A stretch of DNA of 64,000 nt from Defluviimonas sp. SAOS-178_SWC (GTDB lineage Bacteria > Pseudomonadota > Alphaproteobacteria > Rhodobacterales > Rhodobacteraceae): NCBI RefSeq assembly GCF_039830135.1, contig NZ_CP156081.1, forward strand, positions 3,520,001 through 3,584,000. Reading direction: 5' to 3'. Of this stretch, positions 19,089-27,801 are shown one piece after another (the stretch's first letter is position 1; each line of letters starts with the position of its first letter). Both the position numbers and the translations under genes were made by a program. The notes beneath the pieces were generated by a model that saw only the letters and a program-made list of their open reading frames with translations, was not told where the DNA came from and ran no database searches.

Positions 19089-19904
19089 TCAGTCGCCGAC
19101 AGGCCGCGCCAGCGCCGCGCGAAACTCGGTTTCGATCGCTTCGGCGCCGTGCTGCCGTTCGAGCCGCATCAACCCGAAGCGCACATGCGCCATGTCGCGG
19201 TAATACCCCAGGAATGCGAGGTTGATCCCCGCGCCCGCCGCCGCGCCGAGAACCGGCACGGCCTGGCTCGCCAGCTTGCGGCCGAGAACGGCGGCGAGTG
19301 CCGGCGCGACCTTCTGGATCACCGCCTGGACGGTCGCCCCGTTCATCGCCATCCGCGCGCCCAGGAAGCTCGTGTTGACCCCGTCGTCATCCGCCAGCGG
19401 GCCGCCCGCCCCGAAGATTTCGAGGCAGGTCAACCGCGTCGCGTCAGCGCGCGGGTCGAAGCCATGCTGGCCCGCCACCTTCTGCATCGCCGAGAAGAAT
19501 AGCGTGACCGTTGCCGGCAGCTCGATCACGGCCGAGCCGATCCCGCCGAAGCCGCCGAGTGCGCCGCCGGTGGCCACCGCGACATGGTGGCCCCATGCAC
19601 CCACATCCGGCGCGCGGGGATGAGCGCCGACCACGCCGGCCGTCCGGTAGGCGCGCTCCAGAAGCTCCGCCGTCCCGCTGTCGAGCACCCGACGCACCCC
19701 GAGCGGCAGCGCGGCAAGCCGGGTTTCGATCCCGCCGCCGACCCGGTTCATCACCCGCATCACCGGGCCGTTCGCGCGGGCAAGACGCCGCGCCAGCGCC
19801 GCGATCTCGGCCTGGACCTCGGGGGGCAGCACGCCCCCCGGACTGCCTTTGGCCGCGACCGACGTGGCCGGGTCGGGCACGGGAAGGTTCGAAACCTCTG
19901 TCAT
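19089..19904 (-). CDS. EcsC family protein
   Basis: 271 residues from the ATG at 19904. EcsC-type features are VMNRVGGGIETRLAALP, a glycine-rich hydrophobic GGALGGFGGIGSAVIELPATVTLFF, and the C-terminal LGYYRDMAHVRFGLMRLERQHG. The family name comes from Bacillus EcsC, but the biochemical role is unknown; two or three hydrophobic stretches suggest membrane association. It runs convergent to ptsP (24 bp apart) and lies 44 bp downstream of the GNAT gene on the same strand. Confidence 0.85.
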   Translation of the reverse strand: MTEVSNLPVPDPATSVAAKGSPGGVLPPEVQAEIAALARRLARANGPVMRVMNRVGGGIETRLAALPLGVRRVLDSGTAELLERAYRTAGVVGAHPRAPDVGAWGHHVAVATGGALGGFGGIGSAVIELPATVTLFFSAMQKVAGQHGFDPRADATRLTCLEIFGAGGPLADDDGVNTSFLGARMAMNGATVQAVIQKVAPALAAVLGRKLASQAVPVLGAAAGAGINLAFLGYYRDMAHVRFGLMRLERQHGAEAIETEFRAALARPVGD

Positions 19905-19948
19905 GCTGGAAAGATAAGTACTGCCGCGCGGCGCTGCAATCTGGCGGC

Positions 19949-20476
19949 TCACGCCGCCTTTTCGACCGGCCCCGTCACACCGTCCCACGCACCGGGCCTG
20001 AGCGCGAGGCCGAGAACCCGCTCCGGGTTGGTCGGCGGCGGCATCTCGACCCCGTCGAGCTTCTTGAAGCCGAACCGCCGGTAATAGGGCGCGTCGCCCA
20101 CCAGCAGCACCCGCTCCCAGCCGATCCGCGCCGCCTCGGCGAGGCTTTCGCGGATGAGAAGGCCGCCCAGCCCTTCGCCCTGCCGGGTCGGATGGACCGC
20201 CACGGGACCGAGAAGCAGGATGCGCTTGCCCGCCACCTGGGCCGGCCAGTAGCGGATCACGGCGGCGAGGATACCGTCGCCATCGCGCAGCACATGGCAG
20301 AGGTCCTTCACCTTCGGCACCCCGTCGCGAAGACGGTAGGACGAAAGCGCCGTCCGCCCCGGCGCGAAGCAGAGGTCATAGAGCGCCTCGACCTCCCACC
20401 AGTCGGCCTCGGTCTCCTCCTCGAGCCTGTACAAGCGCCGTTCCCCTTCGAATCCGCTGGAATTCGCCCCTAACAT
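19949..20476 (-). CDS. GNAT family N-acetyltransferase
   Basis: 175 residues. The acetyl-CoA binding loop VHPTRQGEGLGGLLIRESLAEA (R/Q-x2-G-x-G/A) is clear, followed by LVGDAPYYRRFGFKKLDGVEMP, which is typical of YhbS-like acetyltransferases. Substrate unknown. The gene starts close to the divergent flavin reductase (35 bp between starts), so the two share a promoter region. The predicted N-terminus (MLGANSSGFEGE) is poorly conserved in appearance and the true start may be a few codons later. Confidence 0.85.
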   Translation of the reverse strand: MLGANSSGFEGERRLYRLEEETEADWWEVEALYDLCFAPGRTALSSYRLRDGVPKVKDLCHVLRDGDGILAAVIRYWPAQVAGKRILLLGPVAVHPTRQGEGLGGLLIRESLAEAARIGWERVLLVGDAPYYRRFGFKKLDGVEMPPPTNPERVLGLALRPGAWDGVTGPVEKAA

Positions 20477-20511
20477 GGGGGCAGGATCGGTTCAAACCGA
20501 ATGAGAGGCTC

Positions 20512-21096
20512 ATGTTCTACCGACCCGAAGAAGGCCACGGCCTGCCGCACAACCCCTTCAACGCGGTCATCAACCCCCGCCCCATCGCCTGGGTCGGCAC
20601 GCGCGGGAGCGAAGGCGACAACCTCGCGCCCTATTCCTTCTTCAACGGCGTCGCCTATACCCCGCCGCAGGTCATGTTCTCCTCCACCGCGCGCAAGGAT
20701 TCGCTGCGAAACATCGAGGAAACCGGCGTCTTTTCCGTCTCGACCGTTGAATACGCCGCGCGCGACAAGATGAACCTGACCTCGGGCGCCTACCCGCCCG
20801 GCACCGACGAATTCGTGCTCGCCGGCGTGGCCAAGGCCGAATGCCGGACGATCCCCTGCCCCCGCGTCGCCGACGCCCCCGCCTGTTTCGAATGCGAGGT
20901 CGTGCAGATCGTGCGGCTTCGCGGCGACAACAACCACCTCGTCATCGGCGAGGTGAAGGGCATTCACTTACGCGACGACTGTCTTGTCGAAGGCCGCTTC
21001 GACGTCACCCGCTTCCAGCCCCTCGCCCGCGGCGGCTACCGCGATTATTCCGTCGTGACCGAGGTTTTCGAGATGATCCGGCCGAGCGAGAAGTAG
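20512..21096 (+). CDS. Flavin reductase family (FMN-binding) protein
   Basis: 194 residues. FNAVINPRPIAWVGTRGSEG, NLAPYSFFNGVAYTPPQVMFSS and RKDSLRNIEETGVFSVS are the conserved FMN-binding elements of the flavin reductase-like (split barrel) family. It may reduce flavin for a partner monooxygenase or act directly; no partner is adjacent. The start ATG follows TGAGAGGCTC. Length is standard for the family. Confidence 0.9.
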   Translation: MFYRPEEGHGLPHNPFNAVINPRPIAWVGTRGSEGDNLAPYSFFNGVAYTPPQVMFSSTARKDSLRNIEETGVFSVSTVEYAARDKMNLTSGAYPPGTDEFVLAGVAKAECRTIPCPRVADAPACFECEVVQIVRLRGDNNHLVIGEVKGIHLRDDCLVEGRFDVTRFQPLARGGYRDYSVVTEVFEMIRPSEK

Positions 21097-21120
21097 GCCG
21101 CCCGATTGAAAGACGATGCG

Positions 21121-22068
21121 ATGACAGGCACCGACCAACCGCTCTACCTGTCCGATACACAGCTCGAAGCGCTCGACATCCAGCCGTCCGAGGTCGCTGA
21201 TGCGATCGAGGCCGCGCTGATTGCCAAGGCCGAAGGGCGGCTCCATACCGCGCCGAAGACGGCCATCCTGCCCGGCGGCGGACGCTACGCGATGTCCACG
21301 CTCGCGGTTGGTGACGACGGCTTCATCGTGGTCAAGCAGGTCACGGTCTGTCCGGAAAACCCCGGCCGGGGCCTTCCCGCGATCAACGGGGCCATCATGG
21401 TCCTCGACGCCCGGACCGGGCTCTTACGGGCCGTTCTGGGGGCGAACTGGATCACAGCCGTCCGGACCGCGGCCTTGTCGGCGGTCGCGGCCCGCCGCCT
21501 TGCGGATCCCGGTGCCGAGACGGTGGCCTTCGTCGGGACAGGCGTACAGGCCCATTCCCATCTTGACGCCTTCGCGGACCTCTTCGCCCTGAAACACATC
21601 CGGGCATACGGACGCGGGCGGGCCAATATCGACAAGCTCTGCCGGCACGCGCGCGCGATCGGTCTCGAGGCCGAGGTCTGCGCCCGCCCCGAAGACGCCT
21701 TGCGCGACGCCGATCTCGTGGTGTCGTCCGTCACCCTCGACTACACGATCGACCCCTTCCTCGACGCCCGCTGGCTGAAGCCGACGGCCTTCGCCGCGAT
21801 CACCGATGCCTGCCTTCCCTGGATCCCCGACAGCATGACCGCCTTCGGAACCGTCATCGTGGACGACCGTCGGCAGGAGGCCGAAAGCGACAAGCCGATG
21901 CTTCCCTACGATCAGATCACGGGGGATCTGACGGACCTGGTTTCAGGATCGGTCGACGTCGGACCGTGCGGACGACCGGCGGCCTTTGCGTTCAGGGGCA
22001 TATCCCTCGGGGACTACGCCGCAGCGGTTCTCGCGGTCAACCGGGCCGGGAACCGCGACACGACGTGA
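21121..22068 (+). CDS. Ornithine cyclodeaminase / mu-crystallin family protein
   Basis: 315 residues from the ATG at 21121 (a TTG at 21106 in frame would add five residues). Conserved elements are GGGRYAMSTLAV, VVKQVTVCPENPGRGLPAINGAIMV, ITAVRTAALSAVAARRLA and the Rossmann VAFVGTGVQAHSHLDAF. Members catalyse ornithine to proline conversion or act as ketimine/alanine reductases, so the exact reaction is open. It lies 24 bp after the flavin reductase on the same strand and may be cotranscribed with it. Confidence 0.87.
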   Translation: MTGTDQPLYLSDTQLEALDIQPSEVADAIEAALIAKAEGRLHTAPKTAILPGGGRYAMSTLAVGDDGFIVVKQVTVCPENPGRGLPAINGAIMVLDARTGLLRAVLGANWITAVRTAALSAVAARRLADPGAETVAFVGTGVQAHSHLDAFADLFALKHIRAYGRGRANIDKLCRHARAIGLEAEVCARPEDALRDADLVVSSVTLDYTIDPFLDARWLKPTAFAAITDACLPWIPDSMTAFGTVIVDDRRQEAESDKPMLPYDQITGDLTDLVSGSVDVGPCGRPAAFAFRGISLGDYAAAVLAVNRAGNRDTT

Positions 22069-22073
22069 AGGCC

Positions 22074-22090
22074 CCGCGCCCGGAGCGCGG
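22074..22090. terminator. Short GC hairpin between convergent genes
   Basis: CCGCGC (22074-22079), loop CCGGA and GCGCGG (22085-22090) form a perfect 6-bp stem in the 40-bp gap between two convergent genes. There is no T-run, so termination is uncertain. Confidence 0.35.
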
Positions 22091-22108
22091 AAATCGGCGC
22101 CGGCCGCC

Positions 22109-23707
22109 TCAATGCCCCCCGAACAGCCCGCCGCGCACGGTGTAGTCCGCCGCCAGCGCATAGTCCGGGTCGTCGGCGCTGTCTTCCATCAGTTGCCCGG
22201 CGCGCTGCAACAACTGGTGGCAGTCGCGGCTGAGGTGGCGCAGGACCAGCGTCTTGCCAAGCGCGTCATACCGCGCGGCCAGCGCCTCGATCGCGGCCAG
22301 CGCCGACTGGTCCGCGACCCGGCTCTGGGCGAAATCGACGACGACCCGCTCGGGGTCCGCCTCGGGCGCGAACAGCTCGGCGAATCCCGCCGCCGACCCG
22401 AAGAACAAGGGCCCCTCGACCGCATAGACCCTGGCTCCGTCCTCTCCCACCGTCACCCGCGCATGGATGCGCCGCGCGTTCTGCCAGGCATAGGCGAGTG
22501 CAGAGATGATGACGCCCGCCACCACCGCCGTGGCGAGATCCGTCGCCACCGTCACCGCCGTGACCAGCACGATCACCACCGCATCGGTGCGCGGCACCCG
22601 CAAGAGAACGCGGAAGCTCTGCCAGGCGAAGGTGCCGATCACCACCATCAGCATCACGCCGACGAGCGCCGCCACCGGCACCTGCTCGATCAGGGGCGCC
22701 GCGAAGAGGATGAAGGACAGCAGGAACAAAGCCGCCGCCACCGCCGCGACCCGTGTGCGCCCGCCCGAGGTGACGTTGATCATCGACTGGCCGATCATCG
22801 CGCAGCCGCCCATGCCGCCGAAGAATCCGGTCACGGTGTTGGCCACGCCTTGCGCCACGCATTCCTGGCTCGCGCCGCCGCGCTTGCCGGTGATCTCGCC
22901 GACGAGGTTCAGCGTCAGCAGGCTCTCGATCAACCCGATCGCGGCAAGGATGACCGCATAGGGAAGGATGATCCTCAGCGTCCCGAAGGTGACGGGCACC
23001 GAGGGGATTCCGAATTCCGGCAGGCTCCCCCTGATCGAGGCGAGGTCGCCCACCCGCGGCACCTCGATCCCGAAACCGATGACCAGCGCCGCCACCACCG
23101 CGATCCCGGCCAGGGGCGCCGGCACCGCGCGGGTGATCCGCGGCATCACCCAGATCACCGCCATCGTCGCCGCCGTCAGCGCCAGCATCAGCGCGAGCGT
23201 TCCCCCTGCCATCCAGTGATGCGCCCCGTCCGGGCCCGCGATGCGGAAATGCTCGAGCTGCGCCAGCCCGATCACGATGGCGAGGCCGTTGACGAAGCCG
23301 AGCATCACCGGATGCGGCACGAGGCGGATGAACTTCCCCAACCTCAGAACCCCCGCCGCGATCTGGATCAGCCCCATCAGGATCACCGTCGCGAAAAGGT
23401 ATTCGACCCCGTGATCCGCCACCAGCGACACCATCACCACCGCCAAGGCCCCCGTCGCGCCCGAGATCATCCCCGGCCGCCCCCCGATCAGCGCGGTGAT
23501 GAGCCCGACCATGAAGGCCGCATGCAGCCCCACCATCGGATGCACCCCCGCCACGAAGGCAAAGGCCACCGCCTCGGGCACCAGTGCCAGCGCCACCGTG
23601 AGCCCCGACAAAAGCTCGGTCCGCAAGGCACCGAGCGACATCGGGAAAGCCGGCGCATGGGGCGGCGAGACGGCGGCGGCGGCAGCCGCCAGCACGGATC
23701 GGGACAT
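22109..23707 (-). CDS. SulP family anion transporter with STAS domain
   Basis: 532 residues from the ATG at 23707 (an upstream ATG at 23752 would add 15). The SulP core has about ten or more membrane segments; signatures are GLTVALALVPEAVAFAFVAGV near the N-terminus, GGRPGMISGATGALAVVM, and GGMGGCAMIGQSMINVTSGGRTR. A C-terminal STAS-like domain (about 420-520) includes LFFGSAAGFAELF and VVDFAQSRVADQSALAAIEAL. Substrates of this family include sulfate, bicarbonate and dicarboxylates; the specificity here is not clear. It is alone, convergent with the cyclodeaminase. Confidence 0.9.
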   Translation of the reverse strand: MSRSVLAAAAAAVSPPHAPAFPMSLGALRTELLSGLTVALALVPEAVAFAFVAGVHPMVGLHAAFMVGLITALIGGRPGMISGATGALAVVMVSLVADHGVEYLFATVILMGLIQIAAGVLRLGKFIRLVPHPVMLGFVNGLAIVIGLAQLEHFRIAGPDGAHHWMAGGTLALMLALTAATMAVIWVMPRITRAVPAPLAGIAVVAALVIGFGIEVPRVGDLASIRGSLPEFGIPSVPVTFGTLRIILPYAVILAAIGLIESLLTLNLVGEITGKRGGASQECVAQGVANTVTGFFGGMGGCAMIGQSMINVTSGGRTRVAAVAAALFLLSFILFAAPLIEQVPVAALVGVMLMVVIGTFAWQSFRVLLRVPRTDAVVIVLVTAVTVATDLATAVVAGVIISALAYAWQNARRIHARVTVGEDGARVYAVEGPLFFGSAAGFAELFAPEADPERVVVDFAQSRVADQSALAAIEALAARYDALGKTLVLRHLSRDCHQLLQRAGQLMEDSADDPDYALAADYTVRGGLFGGH

Positions 23708-23836
23708 CGGAACCTCGGGGATTGTCTGGTCGGACCGTCCCCTTAACGGCATTTCTCCGGCCGCGAAACCCGAAAGCCCCGTGGTGAACGCATGACTGTT
23801 GCCCGCCTGCGCCGATATACCGAAAACGACAGGCGG

Positions 23837-24505
23837 TCAGAGGTCCAGTTTCCCCTGCGCGCCCTTATCCTCTTCCCGCGCGGCCTTCTTGAACGTGTCG
23901 GACCGGCGCAGCGGAATCTGCACCGCGCGGTCGCGCAGGCGCAGCGCCTCTTCCACCGTCACGATCTGCACGCGCGGCACCGGGGCGGCGTCATCGGACT
24001 CATACTGACCGGCGGCGGCGGCCTCGGCCACCATGGGCTTGGTCGGTTCGGTCAGCGTCAGGAACACGCCGGTCTCGGCCTTCTCGCGCTCGATCACGCC
24101 GCGCAGGTCGCGGATCATCGCGACCGAGACATTGTCGCCCGCCTTGACGGAGACCAAGGCGCGGCTTGTCTTGCCGAAATAGATATTGCCGTCGATCCCC
24201 TTGTCGGCGCCCTTTTTCGACAGGTTGCCGGGCTGCGCGTTGATGAGGGAAAGAGCCCATTTCTCGAACTCGAAATAATAGTTCTTGTCGGTCCGGCCCC
24301 GGTTGGCCATGTCCCGCGCCCCGGCAAGGTCCTGCGGCACGCCGTGGGTGGTGAATTGAACCTTCGGGAAGGCGTCGCGCAGCCGCTTTTCGATCAGGCC
24401 GATGGCGAGGTGGGTGACGTCGATGCCGACCCACTGGCGGCCCAGCTTCTCGGCGGCATGGACGGTGGTGCCGCAGCAGCAGAACGGGTAGAGGACAACG
24501 TCATT
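23837..24505 (-). pseudogene. DNA methyltransferase remnant, C-terminal part
   Basis: The frame reads backwards from 24505 as NDVVLYPFCCCGTTVHAAE, then GRQWVGIDVTHLAIGLIEKRL and an Mrr-like C-terminal domain (FEFEKWALSLINAQ, KKGADKGIDGNIYF, SVKAG). The SAM-binding motif should be DPFxGxG; here Asp is Tyr and Gly is Cys, each explained by a single base change. There is no start codon before the motif and a stop lies 4 bp upstream of it. It is the second part of the gene whose N-terminal piece lies at 25051-25431. Confidence 0.88.
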
Positions 24506-25050
24506 GGATTATTGGGTTGTGGAAGTTGACCGCACATACGGTGACTGAAATAAGAACCGCGTTATTAATTACAAGAACAAGCGACTTAGGAATCATATGA
24601 ACCGATGGATAAGACGGGCTGCAGCTCTCAGTATAGTTGGTTTTGCATCATACTATTCATACGATTTTTTTCGTGCCGGGTTCATGAGTCTTCCTGAGCT
24701 TCCAGTGGGGGCTTATACTCTCTCCTTCAGGAACGGCTTTAGGGCGATCGTCTTGGATGCTGACGTTCCAGATATGTCTGGCGATGATGCACCGAGGTAT
24801 TTTAGGTCCCTCTCAGTAGCAAATCGAGAACGCAAATACCTCGGCTTTCCGTTTGAGGTTCAACCGTGGTTCAAGGATGTCTGGTCGTGGTGCGATCCGC
24901 CAACCGTAGAAGAGACAGCCGAACTTGAGCAGATGTCGGACGACTTTAAGCGCACTGTCGCGAATGCACGTTTCGAAGCTGTCTGTCGAATTGATGTGGA
25001 CGACAGTAAAGTCATACGCGGCCTGATCTTTTCAGTTCCTAGGCTCTAAC
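24506..25050. other. AT-rich replacement cassette inside the methyltransferase gene
   Basis: This 545-bp block sits exactly between the two methyltransferase fragments and replaces the middle of that gene. It is visibly AT-richer than all surrounding sequence (for example 24541-24660). It contains one ORF (24597-25049) that ends 1 bp before the right junction. I see no terminal inverted repeats, target-site duplication, integrase or transposase, so it is not a standard insertion sequence. Confidence 0.75.
24597..25049 (+). CDS. Unknown protein with N-terminal membrane helix
   Basis: 150 residues. A basic start (MNRWIRRAAA) leads into one hydrophobic helix (about 8-27), then a predicted extracytoplasmic domain with GAYTLSFRNGFRAIVLDAD, KYLGFPFEVQPWFKDVWSWCDPP and two cysteines (WCDPP, AVCRID) that could pair. 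I do not recognise the family. The gene fills nearly all of the AT-rich cassette, and its base composition and codon use differ from the chromosome, which suggests recent transfer. It is intact, unlike the methyltransferase it interrupts. A candidate ribosome-binding site TAGGAATC lies just before the ATG. Confidence 0.65.
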   Translation: MNRWIRRAAALSIVGFASYYSYDFFRAGFMSLPELPVGAYTLSFRNGFRAIVLDADVPDMSGDDAPRYFRSLSVANRERKYLGFPFEVQPWFKDVWSWCDPPTVEETAELEQMSDDFKRTVANARFEAVCRIDVDDSKVIRGLIFSVPRL

Positions 25051-25431
25051 TTCGCAGTGCAGGTAAAGGCTCCCGGTCGGCTTCAGCACCCGGTGCAGTT
25101 CGATCAGCCGCACCGCTATCATGGCGAGATAGGCCATCATGTCGTTCTCGCCCAGGAACGACCGCATCGCGCGCAGCATCTCGGCCGCCGCCCCGTTGCC
25201 CGACCGCAGCACGTCTTGGAACGCCGCTTCCGCTGAGTCGTTCTAGTGCCAGGTGCCGTCGAAGGCCTCGGTCTGGGCGGCGGACTCGTTGCCCGACGGC
25301 CCCTTGAACAGGACGTTGTAGGAGGCGTTCGAATTGAAGGGCGGGTCGAGGTAGATCAGGTCCACGCTCTCGTCCCGGATGCTGTCGCGCAGCACCTTCA
25401 GGTTGTCGCCGTAGTAAAGGTGATTGCTCAT
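25051..25431 (-). pseudogene. DNA methyltransferase remnant, N-terminal part
   Basis: From the ATG at 25431 the frame reads MSNHLYYGDNLKVLRDSI, then ESVDLIYLDPPFNSNASYN, the N4/N6 adenine or cytosine methyltransferase catalytic motif DPPF. After DGTWH a TAG (25243-25245) interrupts the frame; the continuation NDSAEAAFQDVLRSG and ELHRVLKPTGSLYLHC is still in frame, so TAG most simply replaced a TGG. The similarity ends at 25051, where the AT-rich cassette begins. The motif order (DPPF before DPFxGxG) marks a beta-class enzyme. Confidence 0.88.
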
Positions 25432-25562
25432 CGGCCTGCCCGCCCCTGTCCGGTCGCGCCCAGTCGCGCTCTTATTGGTTGAAAAGACCTTAACCGCTTT
25501 GCCGCCGCAGACAAGCGGAACCGGCCCGGCGCCGCACCGTGAACGCCCCGCACGCTCTGTAG

Positions 25563-25606
25563 CTACGGAAAACCTACGAGGCTCCTACGCGGTCCCTACG
25601 GCAAAC
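25563..25606 (+). repeat. Four tandem 11-bp repeats CTACG-N5-C upstream of apt
   Basis: Four consecutive units of exactly 11 bp begin at 25563, 25574, 25585 and 25596; each reads CTACG followed by five variable bases and C. One helical turn per unit places all half-sites on one DNA face, as in PhoB/OmpR-type operators. A CTGTAG just before the first unit adds an inverted half. The array ends 74 bp before the apt start. Confidence 0.7.
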
Positions 25607-25680
25607 CGACGCCCCGGAGCGGGTTTGCGGGGCCCTGTCCCCATGCTACCAACCCTTCGGAACGACCGACCGGGGGCCCC

Positions 25681-26214
25681 ATGCAGAAGACCGTCAAGGA
25701 CTACATCCGCACGATTCCCGACTTCCCGCACGAGGGGATCCTGTTCCGCGACGTGACCACGCTTTTCGCCGATGCGCGCGGGTTCCGGATGGCCATCGAC
25801 CAGCTTCTGCACCCCTATGCGGGGATGAAAATCGACAAGGTCGTGGGGCTCGAGGCGCGGGGGTTCATCCTCGGCGGGGCCATCGCGCATCAGTTGACCA
25901 AGGGCTTCGTGCCGATCCGCAAGAAGGGCAAGCTGCCGGGCGCGGTGATCTCGCAAGCCTACAAGCTCGAATATGGCGAGGCGGTGATGGAGGTCCATGA
26001 CGACGCGCTTCAGCCGGGCGAAAAAGTGTTGATTGTCGATGACTTGCTGGCCACGGGCGGGACCTGCGAGGCGGGGATCAGGCTTTGCGAACGGCTCGGG
26101 GCAGAGGTCGTCGGCTGCGCCTTCGTCGTCGACCTGCCAGAACTGGGCGGGCGAAAGCTCCTGGAGGCGCTCGGGATGAATGTGCATGTCTTGTGCGAAT
26201 TCGAGGGGGCATGA
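25681..26214 (+). CDS. apt: Adenine phosphoribosyltransferase
   Basis: 177 residues. It salvages adenine with PRPP to give AMP. Visible are the N-terminal [42 protein letters not shown], the flexible loop [12 protein letters not shown] and the PRPP-binding [18 protein letters not shown]. Length is typical. It is preceded by 249 bp without a gene, which holds the 11-bp repeats, and is followed by a strong hairpin at 26315. The neighbours suggest it is a single-gene unit. Confidence 0.97.
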   Translation: MQKTVKDYIRTIPDFPHEGILFRDVTTLFADARGFRMAIDQLLHPYAGMKIDKVVGLEARGFILGGAIAHQLTKGFVPIRKKGKLPGAVISQAYKLEYGEAVMEVHDDALQPGEKVLIVDDLLATGGTCEAGIRLCERLGAEVVGCAFVVDLPELGGRKLLEALGMNVHVLCEFEGA

Positions 26215-26314
26215 GCACGGATTTAACGCGGCGGTAAGGATTCGCGCCTAGACGTGACCCTGTCCGGTTCGTCCGGACCATGCTTGCAACATGTGAAACG
26301 GTTCATTGCTCCTG

Positions 26315-26345
26315 CCCCGCCGGTCGCTCCAACCGGCGGGGTTTC
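26315..26345 (+). terminator. Rho-independent-type terminator after apt
   Basis: A perfect 10-bp stem, CCCCGCCGGT (26315-26324) and ACCGGCGGGG (26332-26341), with a 7-nt loop, is followed by TTT. It lies between apt and the convergent FAD-oxidase gene and could serve both. Confidence 0.75.
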
Positions 26346-26349
26346 CCGT

Positions 26350-27762
26350 TCAGCCCCGCAGAACCGCGCCGGGATTGAGGATGCCCAAGGGGTCGAGCGC
26401 CGCCTTCAGCGCCCGCATCGCGGCCAGTTTCGCAGGGTCGCCGTAGCGCTCGAGATCCCCGACCTTGGCCCTCCCGATGCCATGTTCGGCGCTGACCGAA
26501 CCGCCAAGTTCGTGAACGAGATCATGGACGACGCGCGTGATCTCACCGGCCTTGCCGGCATGGTCGGCGGCCCGGCCGCCTTTCGGCGGGAAGACGTTGT
26601 AATGCAGGTTGCCGTCGCCGAGATGGCCGAAACAGTTGATCCGAAACGGCCCGAGCGCCGCGACCGCCGGTCCCGCGCGGTCGAGGAACCCCGCGATTTC
26701 GCTGAGCGGCAGGGAGATGTCGTGCGACACCACCGCGCCGATACGCCGGTTGCCCTCGGGCAGGTTCTCTCGCAGGTCCCAGAGCGCCCGGCGCTGACCC
26801 TCGCCGGACGCGATCACCGCATCAACGACCAGGGCCTCTGCCTCGGCCGCCTCGTAGATCTCGCCCAGAACCGTCTCGGGATCGAGACCGGGTGGCAGGC
26901 CGATCTCGGCCAGAACCGACCATTCGGGACGGTCGGCGAAGGGTTGACGCAGCTCCGGCATGGTTTCGTCGAGGAATCTCAGCCCCTGCCCGCTGATCAG
27001 CTCGAAGCTCGTCACGTTGCCGCCAGTCCGCTCCTGCGCGATCGTCAGAAGCCGCAACGCCGCCGCCGGACCCGCGACCGCCAACATTGCGGTCCCCACC
27101 CCGGCGGGGCGCGGGAAGAGCCTGAGCGTCGCGGCGATGATCACCCCGAGCGTGCCTTCGGAGCCGATGAGCAAGTCCTTCAGATCGTAGCCGGTATTGT
27201 CCTTCCTGAGCCGCTTCAGCCCGTGAAAGACCGAACCATCGGCCAGCACCGCCTCCACCCCGAGGCAAAGCTCGCGCGCATTTCCGTAGCGCAGGACCGC
27301 GACGCCGCCGGCATTGGTGGCAAGATTGCCGCCGATCCGCGCCGTGCCTTCCGAGGCGAGCGACAGCGGAAAAAGCCGCCCCGCGCCCTCCGCCGCGGCC
27401 TGCGCGTCGGCCAGCGTCATGCCGGCCTCGGCGATCATCAGCCCCTCTTCGGGCCAGATGCCGCGCAAGGCCGCCATGCGTTCCAGCGACAGGATGAGTG
27501 GTGCGGGCCCTTCGGGCATGACCTGCCCGAGAACCAGCCCGGTGCCACCGCCCCAAGGGATGAGTCCGACCCGTTCGGCCGCACAGGTGCGCACGATCTC
27601 CGCCACCTCGGCGGTCGAGCGGGGCCGCGCGAGAAGCGCCGCCGGTGTTGCCGCCCTGCGGCGCGGTTCCTCAAGGTATCGCGGTTCGGCGGGGCCGATC
27701 GTGCCCTCCGGAAGGCGGGCGGCGAGCGTTTCGGCGAAAGCGGCATCTGCGGGGTTCAGCAT
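26350..27762 (-). CDS. FAD-linked oxidase, GlcD / D-2-hydroxyacid dehydrogenase type
   Basis: 470 residues from the ATG at 27762 (one at 27777 is also in frame). The FAD-binding PCMH domain shows RPRSTAEVAEIVRTCAAE, PWGGGTGLVLGQV and GTARIGGNLATNAGG; the C-terminal substrate domain shows NCFGHLGDGNLHYNVFPP and the ending ISAEHGIG-like SVSAEHGIGRAKV. The family oxidises D-lactate, glycolate or D-2-hydroxyglutarate, reducing quinone or an electron-transfer flavoprotein. No GlcE/GlcF partner is adjacent, so a stand-alone D-2-hydroxyglutarate or D-lactate dehydrogenase is more likely than glycolate oxidase. Confidence 0.88.
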   Translation of the reverse strand: MLNPADAAFAETLAARLPEGTIGPAEPRYLEEPRRRAATPAALLARPRSTAEVAEIVRTCAAERVGLIPWGGGTGLVLGQVMPEGPAPLILSLERMAALRGIWPEEGLMIAEAGMTLADAQAAAEGAGRLFPLSLASEGTARIGGNLATNAGGVAVLRYGNARELCLGVEAVLADGSVFHGLKRLRKDNTGYDLKDLLIGSEGTLGVIIAATLRLFPRPAGVGTAMLAVAGPAAALRLLTIAQERTGGNVTSFELISGQGLRFLDETMPELRQPFADRPEWSVLAEIGLPPGLDPETVLGEIYEAAEAEALVVDAVIASGEGQRRALWDLRENLPEGNRRIGAVVSHDISLPLSEIAGFLDRAGPAVAALGPFRINCFGHLGDGNLHYNVFPPKGGRAADHAGKAGEITRVVHDLVHELGGSVSAEHGIGRAKVGDLERYGDPAKLAAMRALKAALDPLGILNPGAVLRG

Positions 27763-27801
27763 GGCCCGATGAAGCACGGTGGGCGCGCGGCCCGCAAGGG
27801 G

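Noticed and set aside
24506..25050. Insertion sequence in the methyltransferase gene
   Set aside because: There is no transposase, no terminal inverted repeat and no target duplication, and part of the host gene is missing rather than merely interrupted.
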